A DNA stretch of 64,000 nucleotides. Source: JABWAJ01 sp038323375 (GTDB taxonomy: Bacteria > Bacteroidota > Bacteroidia > Chitinophagales > Saprospiraceae). The notes beneath the pieces are model-generated. The model was not told where the DNA came from, made no database searches, and worked only from the letters and a program-made list of their open reading frames with translations. The stretch spans positions 74,057 to 138,056 of the forward strand of contig JBBQGV010000002.1 of assembly GCA_038323375.1 (NCBI GenBank), in the 5' to 3' direction. Both the position numbers and the translations under genes were made by a program. Below, in pieces: positions 49,926 through 59,100 of this stretch; the stretch's first letter is position 1, and each line of letters starts with the position of its first letter.

Positions 49926-50014
49926 AAAGTCCTTCTCCTTTTACAAAAGGTCAAAATACTACAAAATCCGCGTTTTTGCCCGCAAGCTATTTGCCGGGAT
50001 TGCTTACGCGGTCG

Positions 50015-50022
50015 CAAAAGTA
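50015..50022 (-). promoter_or_regulatory. -7 promoter element of the DUF4249-like gene
   Basis: On the minus strand this reads TACTTTTG, an exact TAnnTTTG, about 90 bases ahead of the ATG at 49925. The rest of the 310-base gap to panB holds no gene I can see. Confidence 0.5.
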
Positions 50023-50235
50023 AGTGTTTTTTTCGATTTTTGGATGCTCGTATTCACTTGTGATTGACGGCTTCCCGACTGTGGATAATATTCTCTGATT
50101 TAAAATGTTCTATCCAAGGTTGCAATTTTTAATATCTTGCAGTCGTTTACCGGAATTGCGGCAATTGCTTTTAATTATTTTATAATCAGGCGTTTATGGC
50201 GTTTTTAGACTGTGGAATGCCTATACCATTTGAGT

Positions 50236-51051
50236 ATGTCTGTTCAAAAAGAGATCAAACGGATCACGACGCATAACCTCCAGGCGATGAAAACGCAGGG
50301 GGAAAAGATATCCATGCTAACCGCTTACGACTATTCAATGGCGCGTATTTTGGATGAAGCGGGTATTGATATTCTGCTGGTTGGCGATTCTGCTTCCAAC
50401 GTCATGGCCGGCCACGAAACGACTTTGCCCATTACCCTCAACGAAATGATTTACCACGCCGCTTCTGTGGTGCGCGCCGTAAAAAGAGCGCTCGTGGTGG
50501 TGGATTTGCCTTTTGGCTCCTATCAGGGCAGTTCAAGGGTAGCGCTGGAATCTACCATCCGCATCATGAAAGAATCCGGCGCACACGCCGTGAAATTAGA
50601 AGGAGGCGAAGAAGTAGGCGGTTCGGTCAAACGCATTCTTTCAGCCGGAGTCCCTGTCATGGGGCACCTGGGGTTAACCCCTCAATCTATTTACAAATTC
50701 GGCACGTACACCGTTCGGGCAAGAGAAGAAGCGGAAGCGGAAAAATTAGTTGAAGACGCACACCTCCTCCAGGAGCTTGGGTGTTTTGCCATTGTGCTCG
50801 AAAAAATTCCCGCTGCGTTGACCAAACGCGTTTCTGAAAGCCTGATCATTCCCACCATCGGCATTGGAGGCGGACGCGATGCAGACGGCCAGGTATTGGT
50901 TACCCACGATATGCTGGGCATTACCAAAGAATTTCAACCGCGCTTCCTGCGCCGCTACTTAAACCTGTTTGATACCATCAAAGAAGCGGTTGGGGAATAC
51001 ATTAAAGACGTCAAGTCGCGAGACTTCCCCAGTGAAAAAGAGCAGTATTAA
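50236..51051 (+). CDS. panB: 3-methyl-2-oxobutanoate hydroxymethyltransferase
   Basis: A 271-residue barrel enzyme making ketopantoate, the first committed step to pantothenate. ISMLTAYDYSMARILDEAGIDILLVGDSASNV carries the metal-binding Asp in VGDS. AVKLEGGEEVGGSV and GHLGLTPQSIYKFGTY are family hallmarks, and IGIGGGRDADGQVLVTHDMLGI holds the second active-site loop. I start at the ATG 50236 (SVQKEIKRITT); the earlier ATG at 50212 adds residues without support. It is the first of three genes in one direction: panB, mltG (32 bases on) and the biotin carboxylase. Confidence 0.95.
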   Translation: MSVQKEIKRITTHNLQAMKTQGEKISMLTAYDYSMARILDEAGIDILLVGDSASNVMAGHETTLPITLNEMIYHAASVVRAVKRALVVVDLPFGSYQGSSRVALESTIRIMKESGAHAVKLEGGEEVGGSVKRILSAGVPVMGHLGLTPQSIYKFGTYTVRAREEAEAEKLVEDAHLLQELGCFAIVLEKIPAALTKRVSESLIIPTIGIGGGRDADGQVLVTHDMLGITKEFQPRFLRRYLNLFDTIKEAVGEYIKDVKSRDFPSEKEQY

Positions 51052-51082
51052 TCTTCTAACACTATAATGTTTTTGCCATAGC

Positions 51083-52120
51083 ATGATCCGGAAATTGCTC
51101 ATTATCGGAGGCGCAATTGTTGCCTTATTGCTCATCGCAGGGGTAATTCTTTACCAGAAATATCTTGCATCGCCAGCTAACCCGCAAGGCGATAATGCCA
51201 TTATTGTCTATGTTCCGACCGGAGCAGACTTTGAACAAGTCTTAGATTCCCTCAAGTCCAAAAATCTGGTTAAAGACGAAGCGGCGTTTCGCTACTTAGC
51301 CGAACAGATGCAATACACAAAATCAACCATGCGCAGTGGCCGCTACCGCCTGGAAGGAGATTGGAATGTCCTGCAGGTTGTTCGTCATTTACGCAGCGGC
51401 AGACAAGATCCAGTCAAAGTCATCCTCACGACCGAACGCATGATCGAAGACGTCGCAGCCAAAGTCAGCCGGTTTATCGAACCGGATTCGGCTACGCTTA
51501 TGGCCGCTTTCACCAACGACAGTTTGCTGAATGCCATCGGCTACAAGCGTGAAAACCTGATAAGCTTGTTTATTCCCAATACTTATGAATGCTATTGGGA
51601 TATGTCCACCAGTGAGTTCATCGAAAGGATGATCCGGGAACATAAAAAATTCTGGGACAAGGAAAACCGAACAGAAAAAGCCAAAGCAATGGGCATGACT
51701 CCGCAGGAAGTCTACACCCTTGCTTCTATCGTAGAAAAGGAGACGCTCAAAAATGTCGAAAAACCGCGCATTGCAGGAGCTTATCTGAATCGCCTGAAAA
51801 TCAATATGCGCTTGCAAGCTGACCCTACGCTCGTGTTTGCTACCCGGGATTTTGAAACCAGGCGGGTACTGAATTATCATAAAGAGTTTGACTCTCCTTA
51901 TAATACGTACATGTATGGAGGATTGCCGCCGGGACCAATTGCGATGTCTTCCATTTCCAGCATAGACGCGGTATTGAATCCTGAAAAACACGACTATGTA
52001 TATTTTTGTGCGGTTGGCGATGGCTCGGGCCTTCATGCGTTTGCAGAAACCTTGGAAGGGCACAACGTAAACAAAGTTCGGTATCTCGACAACCTGCGCA
52101 GGCAAGGACTAATTGATTAA
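51083..52120 (+). CDS. mltG: endolytic murein transglycosylase
   Basis: A 345-residue inner-membrane enzyme that cuts nascent glycan strands. One helix (LLIIGGAIVALLLIAGVILY, residues 4-23) anchors it; a LysM-like region (IVYVPTGADFEQVLDSLKSK) precedes the catalytic YceG domain. There YTLASIVEKETLKNVEKPRIAGAYLNRL gives the catalytic Glu, and LQADPTLVFA and SPYNTYMYGGLPPGPIAMSS are signature text. The C-terminus YFCAVGDGSGLHAFAETLEGHN closes the domain. The three neighbouring genes run in the same direction with short gaps, so it shares a transcript with panB and the carboxylase. Confidence 0.93.
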   Translation: MIRKLLIIGGAIVALLLIAGVILYQKYLASPANPQGDNAIIVYVPTGADFEQVLDSLKSKNLVKDEAAFRYLAEQMQYTKSTMRSGRYRLEGDWNVLQVVRHLRSGRQDPVKVILTTERMIEDVAAKVSRFIEPDSATLMAAFTNDSLLNAIGYKRENLISLFIPNTYECYWDMSTSEFIERMIREHKKFWDKENRTEKAKAMGMTPQEVYTLASIVEKETLKNVEKPRIAGAYLNRLKINMRLQADPTLVFATRDFETRRVLNYHKEFDSPYNTYMYGGLPPGPIAMSSISSIDAVLNPEKHDYVYFCAVGDGSGLHAFAETLEGHNVNKVRYLDNLRRQGLID

Positions 52121-52138
52121 TCTTTTAATGACCCGGAT

Positions 52139-53608
52139 ATGAAAAAAATTCTTGTTGCTAATCGAGGCGAAATAGCCTTGCGCGTGATGCGGACTGCACG
52201 AAAAATGGGCATCCAAACCGTTGCGATATATTCTGATGCGGATCGAAATGCCCCCCACGTGCGCTTTGCCGACGAAAGCGTACACATCGGGGCTGCTCCG
52301 TCGGCGCAATCCTATTTGCGCGGGGATAAAATTATCGAAGTCGCCAAATCTTTGGACGTGGACGGCATTCATCCAGGCTATGGCTTTTTAAGTGAAAATG
52401 CCGGTTTTGCCAAAGCTGTGGAAGCCGCGGGCATTGTCTTCATAGGCCCCTCTGCCTATTCTATTGAAGTGATGGGGAGCAAACTGGCTGCCAAAGCGGC
52501 CGTAAAAAAATTCGACATCCCGATGGTGCCGGGCTTAGATGAGGCCCTGGACGGCGTCGCGCAAGCGAAAGCAATCGCCCGGCAAGTGGGTTATCCCGTG
52601 ATCATCAAAGCCTCTGCCGGGGGCGGCGGAAAAGGTATGCGCATTGTGGAAAACGAAGCGGAAATTGAAGGGCAAATGACCCGCGCCATCAGCGAAGCGA
52701 CGTCTGCATTCGGAGATGGCGCTGTTTTTATTGAAAAATATTTCACCACGTCCCGCCATATTGAAATCCAGATTCTGGCAGACAAACACGGCGATACGGT
52801 GTATTTGTTTGAGCGGGAATGCAGCATTCAGCGCCGCCATCAAAAAGTCGTTGAAGAGGCACCATCATCGGTGGTGACGCCTGAATTGCGCCGCGCGATG
52901 GGAGAAGATGCCGTGAAAGTAGCCCGGGCGTGCGACTATATCGGTGCCGGAACCGTAGAATTTTTGGTGGATGAACACCTGAATTATTATTTCTTAGAGA
53001 TGAATACCCGGTTGCAGGTGGAACACCCGGTAACCGAAATGATCAGCGGGGTAGATTTAGTCGAACAACAGATCCGCGTAGCGCGGGGCGAAGCGCTTTC
53101 GATCCGGCAGGAAGATTTGAAAATTAATGGCCACGCAATCGAATTGAGGGTATACGCAGAAGATCCTATGGACAATTTTTTGCCCAGCATCGGCAAATTA
53201 GAACGCTACCGGCGCCCGACCGGTGACGGCGTCCGGGTAGATGACGGCTACGAAGAGGGCATGGATATTCCAATCTATTACGACCCGATGATCGCCAAAT
53301 TGGCAACCTGGGGCCCAACCCGGGACGTAGCGATCCGGCGCATGAAAGACGCCATTGCTGCTTATGAAATAAAAGGTCCTGCCACGACCCTGCCATTCGG
53401 GTATTTTGTTTGCGGGCACGACGCGTTTATTTCAGGTAACTTTGACACCAATTTTGTAAAGCGCTACTTCACACCGGATTTACTCAAATCCGCCGACGAA
53501 GAAACAGCGCAAATAGCCGCAGTGATCGCCTTGAAAGCCTACGAACGGGAAAGCGAACGGCTTAAAATACCGTCCAGCCTGTATTCGAGGTGGCGTAATA
53601 AACGGTGA
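52139..53608 (+). CDS. accC: biotin carboxylase subunit (acetyl- or propionyl-CoA carboxylase)
   Basis: A 489-residue ATP-grasp enzyme that carboxylates biotin on a carrier protein. KILVANRGEIALRVMRTARKMG opens it, with HPGYGFLSENAGFAKA after it. The glycine-rich ATP lid is KASAGGGGKGMRIV near 161-174. ERECSIQRRHQKVVEEAPS and EFLVDEHLNYYFLEMNTRLQVEHPVTE carry the catalytic Glu and Arg. The C-terminal ~35 residues (ETAQIAAVIALKAYERESERL) exceed a minimal AccC (about 450), more like the carboxylase subunits of propionyl-CoA carboxylase. No carrier-protein or carboxyltransferase gene is adjacent. Confidence 0.9.
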   Translation: MKKILVANRGEIALRVMRTARKMGIQTVAIYSDADRNAPHVRFADESVHIGAAPSAQSYLRGDKIIEVAKSLDVDGIHPGYGFLSENAGFAKAVEAAGIVFIGPSAYSIEVMGSKLAAKAAVKKFDIPMVPGLDEALDGVAQAKAIARQVGYPVIIKASAGGGGKGMRIVENEAEIEGQMTRAISEATSAFGDGAVFIEKYFTTSRHIEIQILADKHGDTVYLFERECSIQRRHQKVVEEAPSSVVTPELRRAMGEDAVKVARACDYIGAGTVEFLVDEHLNYYFLEMNTRLQVEHPVTEMISGVDLVEQQIRVARGEALSIRQEDLKINGHAIELRVYAEDPMDNFLPSIGKLERYRRPTGDGVRVDDGYEEGMDIPIYYDPMIAKLATWGPTRDVAIRRMKDAIAAYEIKGPATTLPFGYFVCGHDAFISGNFDTNFVKRYFTPDLLKSADEETAQIAAVIALKAYERESERLKIPSSLYSRWRNKR

Positions 53609-53610
53609 TT

Positions 53611-53666
53611 TTGTTGAGTATTTGAGGATTCGATTTGCAAGAGTCGAATCCTCAAATACTCAACAA
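53611..53666. terminator. perfect 23-bp inverted repeat between convergent genes
   Basis: 53611-53633 pairs with 53644-53666 with no mismatch and a 10-base loop, between the convergent biotin carboxylase and peptidase genes. It likely terminates both. Core GAGTATTTGAGGATT is also found in the repeats at 41933-42022. Confidence 0.75.
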
Positions 53667-53683
53667 ATCAAATTCTCAACAAC

Positions 53684-55855
53684 CTATTTCTTCTTTTTCT
53701 TTTTCGGATTCACTAACTTCATTTCGCTCACCAAATGCCCGGCGCCAGCATATTTGTCAATGAGGAACAAAACGTAGCGGATGTCTACCATGATGTTGCG
53801 GCAGATGGAGGCGTCGTAGTTCAAATCGCTCATGGTGCCCTCCCATACGCGGTCGAAGTTCAGGCCCACTAAATTGCCCCAGGCGTCAACCGCAGGACTT
53901 CCCGAGTTGCCGCCGGTGGTGTGGTTGGAACCGATGAAACAAACCGGGAGTTGACCATTTTCAGCGGCATATTGGCCATAATCTTTTGCCGCGTGTAGTT
54001 CGCGCAGCCGTTCCGGTACGTCAAATTCGTAGTCGCCGGGCTTGTACTTTTCCATAACTCCTGATAAGTAGGTAACCGGCATATATTTGACCGCATCGCG
54101 GGGCTCATAGCTGGCCACTTTGCCATAGGTCACCCGCAGCGTACTATTGGCATCCGGATAGAAGCGCTTGTCTGTAAATACATCCATTTGCGCTTTCATG
54201 TATTTGCGCTGCAATTCCTCAATTTTTGCATTCAACTCGTTATAAGGAGCCAACACTGTTTTTTCGTAGTGCTCGACAATGCTGCGACAAAACTGGAAAG
54301 CGTAGTCGCCTTCGACGCCAGCCGCAAAATCACCGGTGAAGCCTGATTTCAATAATGTAGGATTGGCCAATAATGATTTTTCGTAAATGGTCTTTGCCAA
54401 TCCTTCGTAGCTTTTGCCCGCGTAGGTGATTTGATCCATGGCAAATTGAGAAAGGTGCTCCGGCTTCACCTGATTAAAATAAACATCCATCAGCCGGGCA
54501 AAAATCTGCTGATCCACTTCTTTGCGGTAATCCTTTTCAAAGCCCTCGATAAACTTATTGATTTGTTCCGTTTGCTTGGGCGTCAATGCATTGCCGCTGT
54601 TTTTATAGATGGTCAGAAAGCGCTGCATGGTGTTCACGATTTGGAACAACTCGATGTTGCTCCCCGCTGTAATCTCGGAGATGTATTCCCTCGATTTGGC
54701 GTAAGGCTCGATTTGTTTGTACAGCGCTTCCAACTCGGGCAGGATATTACCATAAGCATCTTTCCAGGCGGCATTGGCCATGACGCGTTGCTGGAAAGTT
54801 TGCTCGTACTGTCGTTTTTTTGCCAACGCCCCCGTAGCGTGTATACCCTGGCTTTCGCCGATCCATTTTTTCCAGGAGTTGGAAATGCGCGCCTGCTTGG
54901 ACGCATACTGGATTCTGGCTGCAGGATCAGCACGCATGGCTTCTCCGATGATCTCCAGCGAAATATCCCGTATGCCAATGCGAATGGGATTCAATACGTC
55001 TGCCTGCATGGCCACCGCGGCACCGGGAAGGTATTCGTCGGTGCGGCCCGGAAATCCAAAAACCATCGTAAAATCGCCTTCAGAAATGCCATCCATCGAA
55101 ATCGGCAGAAAATGGCGCGGCTTTAGGGGAACATTTTCCGGCGAATACTCGGCCGGTTTATTGTCCTTGCCTGCGTAGACCCGAAAAAGGGAAAAATCGC
55201 CGGTGTGGCGCGGCCAAACCCAGTTGTCTGTATCGGCGCCGAATTTGCCGATGGCATCCGGCGGGGTGCCTACCAAACGGACATCGCGATAGGTCTCCGT
55301 GATGAACATAAAATACTGGTTGCCTTTAAAAAATGGCCGGATCATCGCATCTTCGTAGCTTTCTTTTACCGCTGATTTCCGGATGGCGTCTAAGTTTTTA
55401 TCAATTTGGGATTGCCGGTCGCGGGCACTCATGGTTTCTATGACACCTTTTAGCGCCGCCTCCGTTACCTCCTCGATGCGCACAATAAAGGTTGCGAACA
55501 AACCCGGATTGGGAAGCTCGTCTTTCAGGCTTTTCGCCCAAAAGCCATTTTGAAGATAATTGTTTTCCAAGGTGGTGTGCGACTGAATCTGGCCATAACC
55601 GCAGTGGTGGTTGGTGAGCAGAAGACCCTGTCCGGAAATGATTTCCCCTGTACAAAACCCTCCAAAGTGGACAATCGCATCTTTCAAGCTGCCTTTATTA
55701 ACGCTGTAGATGTCTTCGGCGCTCATCTTCATCCCCATGCCTTTCATCTCGGCTTCATTCAGCTGTTTAAGCAGCAGGGGCAGCCACATACCCTCGCCGG
55801 CCCGAACAAACATACTTAGAAATAACAGTCCAAAAATGATTGAAAATCGCTTCAT
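53684..55855 (-). CDS. dpp11: S46-family dipeptidyl-peptidase, DPP11 type
   Basis: A 723-residue periplasmic serine peptidase removing dipeptides from peptide N-termini. A signal peptide (FSIIFGLLFLSMFVRA) precedes the mature start EGMWLPLLL. The trypsin-like catalytic parts are LTNHHCGYG (His83/84), DTDNWVWPRHTGDFSLF (Asp) and TGGNSGSP (Ser651). Phe667 and Arg669 fall in NFDRVWE; in known DPP11 the residue at this place is Arg (Gly in DPP7), giving preference for Asp or Glu in P1. The spacing Ser+16 Phe, Ser+18 Arg is as in Porphyromonas DPP11, so I assign acidic specificity. A lysine-rich tail ends the protein. It is divergent from the leader transcript and giant cargo gene beyond it. Confidence 0.9.
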   Translation of the reverse strand: MKRFSIIFGLLFLSMFVRAGEGMWLPLLLKQLNEAEMKGMGMKMSAEDIYSVNKGSLKDAIVHFGGFCTGEIISGQGLLLTNHHCGYGQIQSHTTLENNYLQNGFWAKSLKDELPNPGLFATFIVRIEEVTEAALKGVIETMSARDRQSQIDKNLDAIRKSAVKESYEDAMIRPFFKGNQYFMFITETYRDVRLVGTPPDAIGKFGADTDNWVWPRHTGDFSLFRVYAGKDNKPAEYSPENVPLKPRHFLPISMDGISEGDFTMVFGFPGRTDEYLPGAAVAMQADVLNPIRIGIRDISLEIIGEAMRADPAARIQYASKQARISNSWKKWIGESQGIHATGALAKKRQYEQTFQQRVMANAAWKDAYGNILPELEALYKQIEPYAKSREYISEITAGSNIELFQIVNTMQRFLTIYKNSGNALTPKQTEQINKFIEGFEKDYRKEVDQQIFARLMDVYFNQVKPEHLSQFAMDQITYAGKSYEGLAKTIYEKSLLANPTLLKSGFTGDFAAGVEGDYAFQFCRSIVEHYEKTVLAPYNELNAKIEELQRKYMKAQMDVFTDKRFYPDANSTLRVTYGKVASYEPRDAVKYMPVTYLSGVMEKYKPGDYEFDVPERLRELHAAKDYGQYAAENGQLPVCFIGSNHTTGGNSGSPAVDAWGNLVGLNFDRVWEGTMSDLNYDASICRNIMVDIRYVLFLIDKYAGAGHLVSEMKLVNPKKKKKK

Positions 55856-55922
55856 CTTATTGAATTTTTAGTGAATAGGCGTTAAATATAGCCTGTTTGA
55901 AAAAAATCATAGCAAGATTGTT

Positions 55923-55952
55923 TTGCAGATTAACCAAGTTGCTGTATCTTCG
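55923..55952 (+). promoter_or_regulatory. promoter of the leader-peptide transcript
   Basis: TTG at 55923-55925, exactly 19 bases, then TATCTTCG at 55945-55952, a one-base variant of the Bacteroidota consensus. It puts transcription start near 55959, just ahead of the small reading frame at 55964. Confidence 0.7.
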
Positions 55953-55963
55953 GCCTGAAAAGC

Positions 55964-56026
55964 ATGAATACGTTTTTCAAGAAACTAATCATAGGGATGA
56001 CTTTTGGGCCCTTTGCACATTTCTAA
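55964..56026 (+). CDS. 20-residue leader peptide ending inside a terminator
   Basis: The ATG at 55964 begins a 20-codon frame (MNTFFKKL, then GMTFGPFAHF) that stops at 56024-56026. The stop lies in the loop of the terminator hairpin at 56008-56047, and the promoter sits 12 bases ahead. The short RNA (about 90 bases) is thus a promoter, a tiny frame and a terminator sharing bases. This is the layout of translation-coupled attenuators: how ribosomes move on the frame would set whether the hairpin forms. The next gene downstream is a T9SS cargo gene. No run of one amino acid stands out except Phe (four of 20 plus FF). Confidence 0.65.
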   Translation: MNTFFKKLIIGMTFGPFAHF

Positions 56027-56047
56027 TGTCGCAAGGGCTTTTTTTTT
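56008..56047 (+). terminator. intrinsic terminator overlapping the leader peptide
   Basis: GCCCTT (56008-56013) pairs with AAGGGC (56033-56038), GC with GC and ACAT with ATGT further in, with single-base bulges. The loop is TTCTA. Nine T follow (56039-56047). Confidence 0.75.
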
Positions 56048-56103
56048 GCCCCAATTTTCCTGCGCAAAATCTACTTTACTAACCTAAACCTTTTCCGTTC
56101 ATC

Positions 56104-59100
56104 ATGTCAAAGTTCCTGCTTCCGATTCTGCTCGGTATCGCGTGTAGCGTTACCATGATTACACCGTCGTTCGCTCAAAAACTTCCTGCTGAAAAACCTG
56201 TCGGGGTTGCCGAACTCCCTCCCTGGGCGCAATTGATGTACGACGAACGCCCCAATGTTTGGGATGTTGATCGTGCTTATGCAGCCTGGTTTAGAGAAAA
56301 TCCTTTTGTTAAAACGGCACACACGCAATATTACAAAAAGTGGAGAAGGCTGGTTGAAAGTCGCATCGGTGCTGACGGATTTGTATCTGAAAGAAACCTT
56401 GAGGAGGTTCGCCGGGAACAACGAACCTACCTTGATTTACTCGAACAGCAAAGCCACCTGTCGCGCAATACGCCGGAATGGACCTGCCTCGGGCCTTTTG
56501 ATACTTACAGCGAAGAAACCCCCAGCCTTCGGGTTTCCTGGCAAGCCAATGTTTATACCATTGACCAATCTCAATCCAACCCGGAAATCGTTTATTGCGG
56601 TACGGAAAATGGGGGTGTTTTCAGAAGTAACGACAAAGGGTTGAATTGGGAACCGGCCTCCTTTACCTCGCTAATCGGCACGGTACGGAGTATCAAAGTT
56701 CACCCCACAACTCCTGAAACGGTTTATGCAGGTGACGGACGGTTTCTGTACAAAACGGTAGACGGCGGCTTGAACTGGAGTACGATTTACGAGCAAAACA
56801 ACCTGAATGTCAACGACATTGCCATCAATCCTGCCAATCCGGATATCTTGCTGGTAGCTGCCGATGCGGGCTTGTTTCGTTCTGAAAATGCCGGGCAGAC
56901 CTGGTCTGCTTTATACACGGCCAAATGCTGGGATCTGGAAATCAAACCCAATGACCCCACTGTGATTTATTTATTGAAAAACAACTCATCTCAAAAGCGC
57001 TGCGAATTTTTTAAATCATCCGACTCCGGTGCCAGCTTTTCCATCCGCGAATCGGGGTGGTACACCTCCGATAATACCGCCCGACGCGATGATGGTGCCC
57101 GCATGACCGTCACCCCGGCAGACGTAGCTGCAGTTTATGTAGTGCTCGCCGGAGATTCCAAGCCGGGCGATAATGGCTTTATCGGCGTCTTCAGAAGCAT
57201 GGACGCTGGCGAAACCTGGAACTTACCCAATCCCCCGGTCGGCGGACCTTATACAACGAATCACCCCAATCTGATGACCCTAAACAATACCAACACCCTA
57301 TATCAGGGTTATTACAACCTTGGAATCGCCGCTGCGCATACCAACGCCAATCAGGTGCTAATCGGCGGCCTCAACCTTTGGCGTACAACAGATGGGGCTC
57401 AAACCTTCACGCCGTTGGGTGGTTACCAGGGGAATGTTGGTTGGATTCACCCCGATCAGCAGGAAATTGAAATCAATGGCAATGATATGTGGGTCGCCAA
57501 TGACGGCGGCATCAACTATTCCACCAACCTTTTCAATACACATGAATCCCGGAAAAACGGCTTGATCGCCTCCGAATTTTGGGGCTTTGGCAGCGGCTGG
57601 AACGATGACCTCCTGGTAGGCGGACGATACCACAATGGAAATACGGCCTACCGGAATGGCTTCGAGCAGGGGCAATTCCTCCGGTTGGGCGGAGCAGAAG
57701 CGCCAACGGGGTATGTGAATCCCGGCAGTAAGAACATCGCTTATTTTTCCGACATAGACTCCCGCATTGTGCCGAATTCCTTCACGGAACAGGTGCGCCG
57801 ACTCCCCCAATTGGCGCTTTATCCCAACGAGAGTTACTTCGCGGCGCATTCGGGCGAATTGGAATTTCATCCTTATTGCTATCATGTCATTTATGTTGGC
57901 CGGGAAAACAAACTCTGGCGTTCGGACAATGGAGGACAGACATTTTCATTGGTCAAGGCATTTGGCGAAGATCCGGATTTGCCACTCCTGCATTTTGAAA
58001 TAGCCAGGAGCAACCCCGATGTCATTTATGTTTATCAACGCACTGCTTTCTACGGCGCTACCTTATGGAAAACGAGCGATGGCGGAGCAACCTGGGTATC
58101 GAAAACATTCCCTGCCGCCAATTCCCAACGCGCCGGAACCATGGCGTTAAGCGCTGAAGACGAAAATACACTTTGGGTGGCTTTTGGCCATCAAAACAAC
58201 GATGGTGCCAAAATCTACAAAACCACCAATGGCGGCGATTCTTGGGAAAACTGGACCACACCTTCCCTGAACGGACAAAGCATCCAGGCTATGCTGCACC
58301 AGGCTGGCACGGACGGAGGGGTTTATATCGGAACCAACTATACGGTTTTTTACCGCGACAACAGTATGAACGACTGGATTTTGTATAATACGAACCTGCC
58401 AACACGTACAGATGCGAATATTTTCCGGCCGTTCTACAAGGAAAACAAACTTCGCTTAGCCACTTACAGCAATGGTCTTTGGGAGTGCGATTTTTCCATA
58501 CCTTCAGCGCCTTTGGCACAGCCAACGGTGGATAAACTTTTTAGTTCATGCACCCGCGACACCTTTTATTTTGACGATTATTCCATCCTTCAGCACGCCG
58601 GAGCAGCCTGGAACTGGAGTTTCCCAGGGGCGGCCTATGTGAGTTCGACTACCACAAGAGCGCCCAAAGTGGTATACAATCAACCCGGCGTTTACGATGT
58701 CGCCCTGCAAATTACGGACGGAGCCGGTCAGGTCTCTTCAAAATCCATCCCACAGATGATCACGGTTACCAATGCCTGCGCACCCGATGGGATTCCGGGA
58801 TACGCACTTTCGTGCAATGCAGCCGGAGATTATGCTCAAACATTTGATTTTGAGCAATCTACTAATCAATTAACTATCTCCGCGTGGATTAAACCGGAAG
58901 GCATCCAACCGGATTACAGTGGCATTGTAATGAACGATGTCATTGCTGGATTCAATTTTAAAAGCGGCAACAACATGTTGGGGTATCATTGGCCAAACGG
59001 AGGACAATGGTGGTGGAACAGCAACCTCTTGGTCAGCCCGGATGAATGGTCGCATGTGGCCATGGTCGTTACGCCAGAAAGCGTCACCTTATACTTGAAT

